8,260 nucleotides of DNA from Bacteroidota bacterium (GTDB lineage: Bacteria; Bacteroidota; Bacteroidia; Chitinophagales; Chitinophagaceae), in the NCBI GenBank assembly GCA_023429365.1, contig JAEYVW010000303.1, positions 1-8,260 of the forward strand, in the 5' to 3' direction. The position numbers and the translations under genes were made by a program. Shown here in pieces: positions 1 through 8,062 of this stretch. The notes under the pieces were generated by a model. That model was given only the letters and a program-made list of their open reading frames with translations, did not search any database and was not told where the DNA came from. Numbering within the stretch: position 1 is the stretch's first letter; every line of letters starts with the position of its first letter.

Positions 1-578
1 CCATTACCCCGGTACAACAATACAGTTACACGACCGGGAAAAATTCAACTGACTCGGCGATGATCATCGACGCTATGGATATCCTGTACAGTGGGAAGGT
101 GGATGGTTTTTGTATTGTTTCCAGTGATAGTGATTTTACCAGGTTGGCCACTCGTTTGAGAGAAGCTGGTATGATGGTTTTCGGTATCGGTGAGAAAAAG
201 ACACCGCTCCCTTTTATTTCTGCCTGTGATAAATTTATTTACCTGGAAATATTAAAAGCTCAAAAAGAGCCTGAGCCCCGTCCCCGGCCGGCAAAAGGCG
301 CACGTAGTGGGGCTAAGGAAAAAGGAGCGATCCGAAATGTTGACAAGGGACTCACCCGCCTGATCGCCGATAGCATTGAAGATATTGCAGACGAGGACGG
401 TTGGGCATTCCTCGGGAATCTGGGAACATTATTGCTCAAAAGAAAGCCGGATTTCGATCCGCGCAATTATGGCTACGTGAAATTATTACCATTGATCAAG
501 AGCCTTGATAAATTCCAACTGGACGAGCGCCAAACAGGCAAGGCAAATATCAAGCATGTGTATGTGAAAAATAAATAA
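1..578 (+). CDS. NYN-domain (LabA/DUF88-like) putative ribonuclease with C-terminal LOTUS/OST-HTH domain, 5'-truncated
   Basis: The reading frame is already open at base 3 and runs to a TAA at 576-578, so the true start lies left of the window; 191 residues are visible. The ATG at 60 is internal, because the conserved stretch QYSYTTGKNSTDSA just before it belongs to the domain. Visible residues about 1-80 match the second half of a NYN (PIN-like) domain: an acidic helix (TDSAMIIDAMDILYSG) followed by the SSDSDF motif, whose Asp residues would help bind the catalytic metal, then the GEKKTP and ACDKFIYLE segments. A basic, Pro-rich linker (PEPRPRPAKGARSGAKEKG) leads to a LOTUS/OST-HTH winged-helix domain near visible residues 117-178 (DEDGWAFLGNLG, NYGYVKLLPLI). 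By family knowledge this is a cytoplasmic metal-dependent RNase candidate with an RNA-binding module; the substrate is unknown. It converges on hemL and shares no operon with the hem genes. Family assignment is firm, biological role is not. Confidence 0.88.
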   Translation, partial: ITPVQQYSYTTGKNSTDSAMIIDAMDILYSGKVDGFCIVSSDSDFTRLATRLREAGMMVFGIGEKKTPLPFISACDKFIYLEILKAQKEPEPRPRPAKGARSGAKEKGAIRNVDKGLTRLIADSIEDIADEDGWAFLGNLGTLLLKRKPDFDPRNYGYVKLLPLIKSLDKFQLDERQTGKANIKHVYVKNK

Positions 579-622
579 CTACACAACTATAGCGTTGGCC
601 AGGGTTACTAACAATTAGTGAT

Positions 623-650
623 GACTTCCTTTAGACAGAGGGTCTTTTTT
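623..650 (+). terminator. Putative intrinsic terminator of the NYN-LOTUS gene
   Basis: On the plus strand GAC (623-625) pairs with GTC (642-644), and CCTTT (628-632) pairs with AGAGG (637-641) with one G-U pair. There is a two-base TT bulge and an AGAC loop, and six T residues (645-650) follow directly. It starts 45 bases after the NYN-LOTUS stop and ends one base before the hemL stop codon on the other strand. A second, weaker hairpin (ACTAA-CAA-TTAGT, 607-619) lies just upstream. No comparable hairpin plus T-run is seen for hemL transcripts on the minus strand. Confidence 0.45.
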
Positions 651-1925
651 CTATCTGAAATTTTCAACTGCTTTTAATGTTTCCGCTATATCCCCAGTTG
701 ATAAGGCGTTGTTGAGAAACCAGCTTTCAAATGCGGACGGTGGCAGATATATTCCTTCTTTCAGCATGTGGTGGAAAAATGCATTGAATTGCTGCTGGTC
801 ACTACGGGATGAACTGGTAAAGTCTGTTACGGGCTCAGTTGCAAAGTGTACACTGATCATACTTCCCAACTTGTTGATTTGAACAGGAGTTTTTTTGTTT
901 TGAAAAATTTCAGCCATGCCTTCACTCAGCTCTACCGTTTTTTGTTCCAGTTCCTTGTAAATACCTGGCTTGTTTTTGAGTTCGGTAAGTAAAGTAAATC
1001 CGGCGATCATCGCAATTGGATTACCACTAAGCGTTCCCGCCTGGTACACTTTACCAACTGGTGCTACTGATTCCATGATCTCCCTCCGGCCGCCGAATGC
1101 ACCTACAGGCATGCCGGCGCCAATCACTTTTCCATAGGTTACCAGGTCGGCATTTACGCCTAATGCCTGTTGAGCCCCGCCTGGTGCCAGGCGAAACCCA
1201 GTCATCACCTCATCAAATATCAAAAGCATCTTTTCCCGATCGCAAAGAGCACGCAGACCTTCGAGAAATCCTGGTTTTGGCAAAATGCAACCCATATTAC
1301 CGGCCACAGGTTCGATAATAATGGCCGCCACCTGATCCCGGTATTGCTCAAGGAGTTTTTCAACTGCTGACAGGTCGTTGTAAGGCGCCGTCAAAGTATC
1401 ATCGGCAACAGGAGCCGGTATTCCAGGTACATGCTGAATATTGAATGTAGCGGCACCACTACCAGCCTTTATTAAAAAAGCATCTGCATGACCGTGATAG
1501 CATCCTTCGAACTTGATGAATTTGTTGCGACCTGTATATCCCCGTGCCACGCGGATAGCGCTCATACAAGCTTCCGTACCACTGCTCACCATTCGGATGA
1601 GGTCAATATTGGGTGCCATGGATTTGATCAGCTCAGCCATGTCAATCTCGAGCTCGGTGGGTGCGCCATACGATGTGCCGTCTAAAACTTTTTCCCGGAT
1701 CGCTTTTACAACAGGTGAGTATGCATGTCCCAGGATCAGTGGGCCCCAGCTGGCGATATAATCAATATAGCGTCGGCCATCGGCATCATAGAGATAGGCA
1801 CCACTGGCTTTGTCAATAAAAACCGGGGTACCTCCGACACTCTTAAACGCACGTACCGGGGAATTAACACCACCGGGAATCGATTGCTGGGCCCGGGTAA
1901 ACAGAGACTGACTTTTTGAATACAT
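651..1925 (-). CDS. hemL: Glutamate-1-semialdehyde 2,1-aminomutase
   Basis: The 424-residue product matches the usual length of the family (about 425). It is a cytoplasmic PLP-dependent class-III aminotransferase fold enzyme that isomerises glutamate-1-semialdehyde to 5-aminolevulinate, the second step of the C5 pathway. Visible motifs are the N-terminal [22 protein letters not shown] near residue 60, SSGTEA (114-119, phosphate contacts), [10 protein letters not shown] (141-150), and FDEV with D238 for the pyridine nitrogen. The PLP-binding lysine is K266 in [18 protein letters not shown], and QAGTLSGNP follows. The ATG at 1925 gives the normal N-terminus and is preceded by an A-rich GAAGAAA leader. 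It is the last gene of the minus-strand hem cluster, 40 bp after hemB. No promoter motif is seen in that gap, so co-transcription with hemB is likely. Confidence 0.97.
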   Translation of the reverse strand: MYSKSQSLFTRAQQSIPGGVNSPVRAFKSVGGTPVFIDKASGAYLYDADGRRYIDYIASWGPLILGHAYSPVVKAIREKVLDGTSYGAPTELEIDMAELIKSMAPNIDLIRMVSSGTEACMSAIRVARGYTGRNKFIKFEGCYHGHADAFLIKAGSGAATFNIQHVPGIPAPVADDTLTAPYNDLSAVEKLLEQYRDQVAAIIIEPVAGNMGCILPKPGFLEGLRALCDREKMLLIFDEVMTGFRLAPGGAQQALGVNADLVTYGKVIGAGMPVGAFGGRREIMESVAPVGKVYQAGTLSGNPIAMIAGFTLLTELKNKPGIYKELEQKTVELSEGMAEIFQNKKTPVQINKLGSMISVHFATEPVTDFTSSSRSDQQQFNAFFHHMLKEGIYLPPSAFESWFLNNALSTGDIAETLKAVENFR

Positions 1926-1965
1926 GGTAATTATTTCTTCAGCATAAAGTCAATATTCTTTCAGT

Positions 1966-2943
<978 letters not shown>

Positions 2944-2965
2944 TTAGAAAATTAAGGTCAGCCGG

Positions 2966-2998
2966 CAAATTTAGATACATATTTATTAATCATTCGAA
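2966..2998 (-). promoter_or_regulatory. Candidate internal promoter for hemB-hemL
   Basis: The minus strand reads TAAATTTG at 2973-2966, a full match to the Bacteroidota -7 consensus TAnnTTTG. The -33 region is weak: TTCG at 2998-2995 with a 21-base spacer, or TTTC one base further out, each 3 of 4 against TTTG. The -7 box ends 25 bases before the hemB ATG, exactly as at hemA. In an AT-rich gap a chance match is possible, so the matching distance is the main support. Confidence 0.33.
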
Positions 2999-3021
2999 AG
3001 ACTCAGCTACACCCAGTCTTT
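2997..3021 (-). repeat. 7-bp perfect inverted repeat spanning the hemF stop codon
   Basis: AAAGACT and AGTCTTT (2997-3003 and 3015-3021) form perfect 7-bp arms around an 11-base loop that contains the hemF TAG stop (3007-3009). In the hem transcript it would form a hairpin between hemF and hemB. It is not followed by a long T-run on that strand, so it is not a typical intrinsic terminator. It could act in partial termination, mRNA end protection or processing, or it may be incidental. Confidence 0.35.
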
Positions 3022-3939
3022 TGGTTCCAGGCATACATTTAGCAACTTTTCCTCTTCAGATCCTTTTGCCGGAACATGATTGTATTCCCATTTTGCCCGC
3101 GGTGGAAGGCTCATGAGTATGCTTTCGGTACGGCCATTGGTTTTCAGACCGAAAATTGTTCCGCGATCGTGGATCAGGTTGAACTCGACATATCGTCCCC
3201 GCCTGATCTCCTGCCACTCCAGTTCACGTTCAGTATAGTTTGTCGCTTTTCTTTTGGCAACAATAGGAAGGTAGGCTTTTAAAAATGCGTTTCCGTTTGC
3301 CTGCTGAAAACGAAAAAGCGTATCAGCATCAAACTCGTCTGCCGGTTTAAGATAATCATAAAACACCCCGCCAATACCTCTTGTTTCATTGTTACGATGC
3401 GTGTTCACAAAATATTCATCACAGTTTTTTTTATATTGTTGATAGAGTTCAGGACCAAAGGGATCGATAGCTCCTTTTAAAACACCATGAAAATGGCGGG
3501 CGTCTTCTTCAAACAAATAATAAGGCGTAAGATCTGCGCCACCACCAAACCAGGAGTCGGTCAGTTTTCCAGCTTTATCGTACAATTCAAAATAGCGCCA
3601 GTTGGCATGCACTGTCGGTACATACGGGTTCAATGGATGTAATACCAGCGATAACCCGGCGGCAAACCATTTAGCGCCATCTATCTTGAGTTGATTACGC
3701 ATCGTGTCCGTCACAGTGCCGGATACTACTGACGTATTGACGCCAGCTTTTTCAAATACGTTTCCGTCTTTCATAATACGGGTGTCGCCACCACCACCTC
3801 CCGGTCGGTCCCACTTTTCCGAAAAAAACAGGGCCTTAACATCTTCGGTTTCGAGCTGCGTGCAAATATCATCCTGCAGGCTATGTATAAAACGGACCCA
3901 TTTGTCTTTTAGTTTTTCTTCTCTGGTTGTCACCGGCAT
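3007..3939 (-). CDS. hemF: Oxygen-dependent coproporphyrinogen III oxidase
   Basis: The product has 310 residues, close to the family's roughly 300. It oxidatively decarboxylates two propionates of coproporphyrinogen III to vinyl groups using O2, giving protoporphyrinogen IX. Family signatures are clear: RPGGGGGDTRI (45-55), HPLNPYVPTVHANWRYF (101-117), WFGGGADLTPYYLFEEDARH (130-149), THRNNETRGIGGVFYDY (180-196) and RGRYVEFNLIHDRGTIFGL (247-265). The conserved histidines H101, H111, H149 or H151, and H181 line up with those implicated in the E. coli enzyme. The start at 3939 lies 8 bp after the hemE stop, which indicates a shared transcript and probable translational coupling. No radical-SAM hemN is present in this window, so the encoded route is aerobic here; a hemN elsewhere cannot be excluded. 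Confidence 0.97.
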   Translation of the reverse strand: MPVTTREEKLKDKWVRFIHSLQDDICTQLETEDVKALFFSEKWDRPGGGGGDTRIMKDGNVFEKAGVNTSVVSGTVTDTMRNQLKIDGAKWFAAGLSLVLHPLNPYVPTVHANWRYFELYDKAGKLTDSWFGGGADLTPYYLFEEDARHFHGVLKGAIDPFGPELYQQYKKNCDEYFVNTHRNNETRGIGGVFYDYLKPADEFDADTLFRFQQANGNAFLKAYLPIVAKRKATNYTERELEWQEIRRGRYVEFNLIHDRGTIFGLKTNGRTESILMSLPPRAKWEYNHVPAKGSEEEKLLNVCLEPKDWV

Positions 3940-3947
3940 TTATACTT

Positions 3948-5000
3948 TTAAATATTCACGGCTGCTTTACTGTATTCAAATTCTTTTACTGTGTCTACAA
4001 ATGCCCTGGCATGATCAACAGGTACATTGGGTAAAATGCCATGACCCAGGTTGGCGATATGTTTTTGGCCACCGAATGCGAGCAGCATTTCTTTGACTTC
4101 TTTTTGAATGGATGGCACAGGGGAAAGCAAACGGGCGGGATCAAAATTTCCCTGCAATACCATATCCTGGCCGGCGAATTTCCTTGCCGTCTCCGGTGAT
4201 ATGCACCAGTCGATACCAAGTGCTGCCGCACCGGTTTCCGATAACTGCGAAAGACTATGCCATGCTCCTTTGGCAAATACGATGACCGGGGCCATGTTTT
4301 TTATAGCGTTCACAATTTGCCGGATATATTTTAATGAATAGGTTTCAAAATCACGAGGAGATAGCAGACCCGCCCATGAATCGAATACCTGTACCGTGTC
4401 GGCGCCAGCTTCGACCTGTTTTTTCAGATACGCGATCGTGGTATCAGTGACCATCTGTAGCAGCAGGTGCGCGGTTTCGGGTTGGGTATAACAAAATGAC
4501 CTGGCTTCGTCAAAAGTTTTGGAACCTCTTCCCTGAACCATATAACAAAGCAACGTCCATGGAGCACCGGCAAAGCCGATCAGGGGTACACGTTCATTCA
4601 ACTCTTTCTTAGTGAGCTTTATGGCGTCGAACACATAATTCAGGCTGTCTTCGACATCAGGCACCCGCACACGTTTAAGATCATGGGCGGTTTTAAGAGG
4701 CTGGGGCAGGACAGGACCCTGGCTTTCGATCAATTGTACTTCCATACCCATGGCCTGTGGCACAACGAGGATATCAGAAAACAATATCGCAGCATCCACA
4801 CCGATTATATCAACCGGTTGGATGGTGATCTCACACGCGAGTTCAGGCGTCTGGCATCTTTCAAAAAAGCCATATTTCTCCCTGATAGCCCTGTACTCCG
4901 GAAGGTAACGGCCCGCCTGGCGCATCATCCACACCGGCGGTCGTTCAACCTGCTGTCCCTGCAGTGTTCGTAATAAAAGGTCGTTTTTTAATGTACCCAT
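3948..5000 (-). CDS. hemE: Uroporphyrinogen decarboxylase
   Basis: The 350-residue cytoplasmic enzyme removes four acetate carboxyls from uroporphyrinogen III to give coproporphyrinogen III, with no cofactor. Signature 1 is [17 protein letters not shown] (21-37), containing the substrate-binding Arg residues R27 and R31. D76 in LFSDIL matches the conserved catalytic Asp. Signature 2 is [17 protein letters not shown] (141-157), with Y153, and NLGHGILP (317-324) holds H320. The frame is open upstream to an ATG at 5084, but the 28-residue extension (MFRINRISF...) is unlike the family and would overlap hemD by 74 bp. The ATG at 5000, reading [15 protein letters not shown], gives the canonical N-terminus and leaves a 10 bp gap to hemD, so it is preferred. 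Confidence 0.97.
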   Translation of the reverse strand: MGTLKNDLLLRTLQGQQVERPPVWMMRQAGRYLPEYRAIREKYGFFERCQTPELACEITIQPVDIIGVDAAILFSDILVVPQAMGMEVQLIESQGPVLPQPLKTAHDLKRVRVPDVEDSLNYVFDAIKLTKKELNERVPLIGFAGAPWTLLCYMVQGRGSKTFDEARSFCYTQPETAHLLLQMVTDTTIAYLKKQVEAGADTVQVFDSWAGLLSPRDFETYSLKYIRQIVNAIKNMAPVIVFAKGAWHSLSQLSETGAAALGIDWCISPETARKFAGQDMVLQGNFDPARLLSPVPSIQKEVKEMLLAFGGQKHIANLGHGILPNVPVDHARAFVDTVKEFEYSKAAVNI

Positions 5001-5010
5001 ATTATAGTTT

Positions 5011-5724
5011 TTATGCCAGCGGCGATACCAGGCTATTGATGGCCATGCCAACCAGGTGAAGCTTATCCGGTTTATCCGAAACAACCACCATATTTCTTGT
5101 CGATGATTTTACTTTTTCTGCTGTTGTCGCACCAATTACAAATACGCGTGTTTTTTCAGGCAGCGAATGATGGCTAAAAAAACTATCTGCCGCACTCGGG
5201 CTGAAAAATAAAACAGCATCATAATCGCGTTTTAATTCCTGTTGAACCGGTCTGGTATAGTAAGTGATGATCTCCTTAACCCGGATATTGTTTTTATGTA
5301 AAAGATCCGGGAGATCATTTCTTCGCAGGTTGCCGCAAAAGAATATTACTTCGCTGATCGCTTTGTCTGTGATGATTGCTTTAGCCAGCAATGCAGCATC
5401 GGTGGCGGTTTGACGGATCTGTTGATCACCAAATATTGACTTTGCCAGTTCATAGGTAGTATTGCCCAGGCAATAAACTGACCAGTGAGGTTTATGTGAT
5501 TCTAATATAGTGGCGACCGATCTTAACGCGTTTCCGCTTGTAAAAACGACGATCACTTTTTGGTTGCTGATGTTTTTTATTTCTTCAATTGTATTCCCCG
5601 GAATTGCAGATGATATTTCAGTAAAGGGAATGATATCGATATCCACACTATCCCGCACGCGCTGGTGCACACTCAGGAGATCAACGGGACCGGTGCAAAG
5701 TATGGAAGGCTTAGCGTGTTGCAT
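5011..5724 (-). CDS. hemD: Uroporphyrinogen-III synthase
   Basis: The 237-residue product is near the family length (about 245). It cyclises hydroxymethylbilane with inversion of ring D to uroporphyrinogen III. The family is poorly conserved, but the expected two-lobed pattern is visible: [12 protein letters not shown] and [13 protein letters not shown] in the first part, then [37 protein letters not shown] and [13 protein letters not shown]. Position between hemC and hemE supports the call strongly. Two starts are possible. The ATG at 5757 would overlap hemC by 47 bp. The ATG at 5724 overlaps by 14 bp and has a strong GGAGGA Shine-Dalgarno 8 bases upstream, so it is chosen. Its start lies inside the hemC 3' end, which suggests translational coupling of two enzymes whose intermediate is unstable. 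Confidence 0.93.
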   Translation of the reverse strand: MQHAKPSILCTGPVDLLSVHQRVRDSVDIDIIPFTEISSAIPGNTIEEIKNISNQKVIVVFTSGNALRSVATILESHKPHWSVYCLGNTTYELAKSIFGDQQIRQTATDAALLAKAIITDKAISEVIFFCGNLRRNDLPDLLHKNNIRVKEIITYYTRPVQQELKRDYDAVLFFSPSAADSFFSHHSLPEKTRVFVIGATTAEKVKSSTRNMVVVSDKPDKLHLVGMAINSLVSPLA

Positions 5725-6637
5725 GACGTATTTCCTCCATAATTTCGCTTCCGCCATTGGACAATAGTTCCCGGGCAGCCATTTTTCCTAAATCCGTTCC
5801 CATCTGCAGCGGTATATTATTTTTCTCAATTTCCACTTTCCGGCTTCCATCCAGGGACAGTATACTACCGCGAAACTGAATCTGGTTATTGGTTACCTTC
5901 GCCAGCGCACTGATAGGAGTGGAACAACCACCCAGCAATTCCCTGAGAAAATCTCTTTCGATCCTGGTGCACAATGATGTCTCTGCGTCATTGAAAGAAT
6001 GGCAAGCTTCGGTAACTAATTCATCGCCGCTTCTACAAACCACAACGATAGCGCCTTGCGCTGGTGCCGGGATCATCCAATCGATTATACGACTATTTTC
6101 AGGTCGCAGGTCAATCCTTTCCAGGCCTGCCTGTGCAAAGATGGCGGCATCCCAGTTTTCATCCTTTAGTTTTTTTAGTCGCGTATTTACATTGCCGCGT
6201 AGATTATGCATCCGGTGCCGGGGATATTTGTTGAGCCACTGGGCTTTTCTTCTCAGGCTGCTGGTTGCAATATTGGCGATATAATTTTTGTCGTCCAGGA
6301 AGTCGGTAGAATTTTTATAAACCAACAGATCATATACCGGGCCGCGTTTCAATACCGCAGCCTGGCTGATACCAGCAGGTAACTGGGTTGGCACATCCTT
6401 CATCGAATGCACCGCGACATCGATTTTGTTATTCACCAGCGCTGCATCAAGGCTTCTTGTGAAAATGCCCTGCACGCCCATTTCGTAAAGAGGTGTGTTA
6501 AGATCGATATCGCCTTCGCTTTTTATCTCGACTAATTCGGTTGAATGGCCATTTCGCGACAACAGCTCTTTCACCTGGCTGGCCTGCCATACCGCCAGTT
6601 GGCTTTCCCTTGTTCCAATACGAATGATCTTTTTCAT
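5711..6637 (-). CDS. hemC: Hydroxymethylbilane synthase (porphobilinogen deaminase)
   Basis: The 308-residue cytoplasmic enzyme polymerises four porphobilinogens into hydroxymethylbilane on a covalently bound dipyrromethane cofactor. The cofactor Cys is C238 in LLGGCSTPISALA. Catalytic D81 sits in VAVHSMKDVPTQLP. Substrate-binding arginines are visible in TSSLRRKAQW (R129, R130) and NLRGNVNTRL (R147, R153). The N-terminal IRIGTRESQLAVWQA is canonical. In the loop near residues 49-57 the sequence is PLYEMGVQG, so the two lysines of E. coli HemC (K55 and K59, in LAKVGGKG) are Glu and Gln here; I believe this is common in Bacteroidota, but from memory only. The ATG at 6637 starts 4 bp after the hemA stop, and its last 14 bp overlap hemD. 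Confidence 0.97.
   Translation of the reverse strand: MKKIIRIGTRESQLAVWQASQVKELLSRNGHSTELVEIKSEGDIDLNTPLYEMGVQGIFTRSLDAALVNNKIDVAVHSMKDVPTQLPAGISQAAVLKRGPVYDLLVYKNSTDFLDDKNYIANIATSSLRRKAQWLNKYPRHRMHNLRGNVNTRLKKLKDENWDAAIFAQAGLERIDLRPENSRIIDWMIPAPAQGAIVVVCRSGDELVTEACHSFNDAETSLCTRIERDFLRELLGGCSTPISALAKVTNNQIQFRGSILSLDGSRKVEIEKNNIPLQMGTDLGKMAARELLSNGGSEIMEEIRHATR
5733..5738 (-). promoter_or_regulatory. Strong Shine-Dalgarno site deciding the hemD start
   Basis: The minus strand reads GGAGGA at 5738-5733, followed by 8 bases (5732-5725) and the ATG at 5724. It lies inside the hemC coding sequence. Most other starts in this cluster have only A-rich leaders, as is common in Bacteroidota, so this purine-rich site stands out and favours the second Met over the one at 5757. 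Confidence 0.6.
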
Positions 6638-6641
6638 TGAA

Positions 6642-7880
6642 TTAACCTGCGCTGATGGCCATAAATTCGTTGATCGCTTCTATGTAATAACATCCTCCCT
6701 GGTTATGATTGCGGATCTTACAGGCAGTTCCATTGACTACCCGCTGAATCCTTTCATCAGGGTTGGAACTGATTATTCGAATGGTCGATGTATAGTCTGA
6801 AAAAAGAGGAGAAGTATGGATTTCTTTTAACTTGGTTTTGATGGCCTTCAGCATTGGCGCATGACGCCTCATCGCCAGCCACTCGAAAAACTCATCCATA
6901 TGCCGCGTGATGATAGTATTAGCTTTTGGTATCTCAGCCTGGCGATTGGCAAGCGTTTCATCGTTGATCTTTGATAGTTCATCGACATTTACCAATTCAA
7001 TATTCTTCAAACCGGATACAGATTCCTCCACATTACTGGGGACGGAAAGATCAATTATCAGTTTTTGACCTGCGTTTTCCAGGTGCCTGCGAAGGATGGT
7101 CGGCTTTGGAGCATTAGTAGCCACCAAAATGATATGGGATGCTGCGACGTGGGTGGGAAGATCCGCGATTGTCCCAAAACTGAGATCCAGTTCGCCTGCA
7201 AGCGACTCAGCCTTTCCTTCGGTACGATTGATCAGCGTGATATTTTTGGCACCAAGATAGTCTACAAGATTCTTACACGTATTACGGCCAATCTTCCCGG
7301 TACCAACCAATAATATCTTTTTATCTGCGGGTTCTTTAATTTTTTTGAGAATGTATTGTACTGCGGCGAAAGAGACAGAGATCGTGCCGCCACTGAGAGC
7401 AGTTTCGTTTTTGATGGCTTTGGATGATTGCAATACACCGTTAACAACCCGCTCGAGAAATGTGCCCGCATAGCCGCGATCCTTGGCAAAACGTACAGCG
7501 GATTTTATCTGGCCAACAATTTCGTAGTCGCCCAGGATTTGCGAATCCAACCCGGCGCCTACTTCAAACAGGTGATGAACAGCACGCTTCCCATGTTTGA
7601 AGTATGCCATTTTTATAAATGCTTCGATGGTGCCTTTAGTTTGCGAGCAAAGCAAGCTTACAAGCTGACCTGGTGTTTCAGCAAATCCGTAGATCTCGGT
7701 ACGATTGCAGGTGGAAAGAATAAAGCACTCACTAATGCCGTAGGTTGGAGCCAATTCCAGAATTTTCGCATACTGATCGTTGGAGATAGCATAGGAACCA
7801 CGGATACCGGCGTTGGTTTTCCGATAATTGATGCCGATAGCGTGAAATTGTGATAGGTCAGTAGCGCTGTTTTCAGTCAT
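6642..7880 (-). CDS. hemA: Glutamyl-tRNA reductase
   Basis: The 412-residue enzyme (E. coli 418) reduces glutamyl-tRNA(Glu) with NADPH to glutamate-1-semialdehyde, the committed step of the C5 route. The catalytic domain has FHAIGINYRKT (12-22) and the nucleophile C58 in FILSTCNRTEIYGF. AGLDSQILGDYEIVGQIKSA (109-128) corresponds to the GLDS...LGEPQILGQVK block and carries GDYE in place of GEPQ. The NADPH-binding domain has KILLVGTGKIGRNTCKNL (188-205), INRTEGKA (217-224) and LVATNAP. The C-terminal helical dimerisation region is present but short. The ATG at 7880 has AGGA 4 bases upstream and a good promoter 25 bases upstream. It is the first gene of the cluster, so control at its promoter would set flux through the pathway. 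No Cys-Pro heme-regulatory motif is seen. Confidence 0.97.
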   Translation of the reverse strand: MTENSATDLSQFHAIGINYRKTNAGIRGSYAISNDQYAKILELAPTYGISECFILSTCNRTEIYGFAETPGQLVSLLCSQTKGTIEAFIKMAYFKHGKRAVHHLFEVGAGLDSQILGDYEIVGQIKSAVRFAKDRGYAGTFLERVVNGVLQSSKAIKNETALSGGTISVSFAAVQYILKKIKEPADKKILLVGTGKIGRNTCKNLVDYLGAKNITLINRTEGKAESLAGELDLSFGTIADLPTHVAASHIILVATNAPKPTILRRHLENAGQKLIIDLSVPSNVEESVSGLKNIELVNVDELSKINDETLANRQAEIPKANTIITRHMDEFFEWLAMRRHAPMLKAIKTKLKEIHTSPLFSDYTSTIRIISSNPDERIQRVVNGTACKIRNHNQGGCYYIEAINEFMAISAG

Positions 7881-7905
7881 CTCTTCCTGTTCTTAAAAGG
7901 TTTCG

Positions 7906-7938
7906 CAAAAATACCGTTACAACTTCCAAATTGGTAAA
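7906..7938 (-). promoter_or_regulatory. Probable hemA operon promoter (Bacteroidota -33/-7 type)
   Basis: On the minus strand, TATTTTTG (7913-7906) matches the -7 consensus TAnnTTTG, and TTTA (7938-7935) sits 21 bases upstream as a 3-of-4 match to the TTTG -33 box. The -7 box ends 25 bases before the hemA ATG, giving a short leader of roughly 20 bases if initiation occurs a few bases downstream. No longer leader or riboswitch would fit. Confidence 0.55.
7926..7934. repeat. Small palindrome in the hemA promoter spacer
   Basis: CCAAATTGG is a perfect 4-bp dyad around one central base. It occupies the end of the spacer next to the hemA -33 box. A protein bound here would block the promoter, so it is a possible repressor site. 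At this length chance occurrence is quite possible. Confidence 0.25.
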
Positions 7939-7943
7939 TTTTC

Positions 7944-7978
7944 TGTCACTCGTATGTCATTTTAGTCATGAACTGACA
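7944..7978. promoter_or_regulatory. Phased GTCA repeats upstream of the hemA promoter
   Basis: GTCA occurs at 7945, 7956 and 7965, and its inverse TGAC at 7974, giving spacings of 11, 9 and 9 bases, close to one helical turn. The first, second and last copies extend to TGTCA, TGTCA and TGACA. The array ends 6 bases from the hemA -33 box, where an activator or cooperative regulator would bind one face of the helix. Two TCATGA palindromes (7966-7971 and 7983-7988) lie in and next to it. No known regulator's site was recognised. Confidence 0.35.
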
Positions 7979-7994
7979 AAAATCATGATGAAGT

Positions 7995-8010
7995 ATGCGC
8001 AAAATCGCAT
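7995..8010. promoter_or_regulatory. Operator-like dyad ATGCG-N6-CGCAT upstream of hemH
   Basis: Perfect 5-bp inverted arms ATGCG (7995-7999) and CGCAT (8006-8010) are separated by CAAAAT, a 16-bp layout typical of sites for dimeric helix-turn-helix proteins. The right arm ends 19 bases before the hemH -33 box. The regulator is unknown. Confidence 0.33.
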
Positions 8011-8029
8011 GAGCCGGTGCAGAAATCGA

Positions 8030-8062
8030 TTTGAAATTTATTTGTTCGTGTGATTACCTTTG
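8030..8062 (+). promoter_or_regulatory. Probable hemH promoter (Bacteroidota -33/-7 type)
   Basis: TTTG at 8030-8033, a 21-base spacer, and TACCTTTG at 8055-8062 form a complete match to the Bacteroidota TTTG / TAnnTTTG consensus. The hemH ATG follows 22 bases after the -7 box, implying a very short leader. This is the best promoter in the window and diverges from the hemA promoter about 90 bases away. Confidence 0.62.

Noticed and set aside
1926..1965. Separate promoter for hemL in the hemB-hemL gap
   Set aside because: No TAnnTTTG box is visible in these 40 bases; only an A-rich leader before the ATG.
5001..5084. 28-residue N-terminal extension of hemE from the ATG at 5084
   Set aside because: The extension would overlap hemD by 74 bp and is unlike the family; the ATG at 5000 gives the canonical start.
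5725..5757. 11-residue N-terminal extension of hemD from the ATG at 5757
   Set aside because: It lies entirely inside hemC, has no clear ribosome site, and the downstream ATG has a strong GGAGGA at the right spacing.
7428..7853. Plus-strand open frame of 141 codons opposite hemA
   Set aside because: It lies wholly within hemA on the other strand, has no family features and no promoter or ribosome site of note; treated as a shadow frame.
7985..8053. 22-codon open frame (MMKYAQNRMSR...) in the hemA/hemH intergenic region
   Set aside because: It ends inside the hemH promoter spacer, so it would lie upstream of the predicted hemH transcript. No promoter or Shine-Dalgarno supports it, so it is not a leader peptide on present evidence.
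8041..8062. TTTG at 8041-8044 as an alternative -33 box for hemH (block starting at 8041)
   Set aside because: Only about 10 bases separate it from TACCTTTG, too short for the Bacteroidota spacing; the copy at 8030-8033 gives 21 bases.
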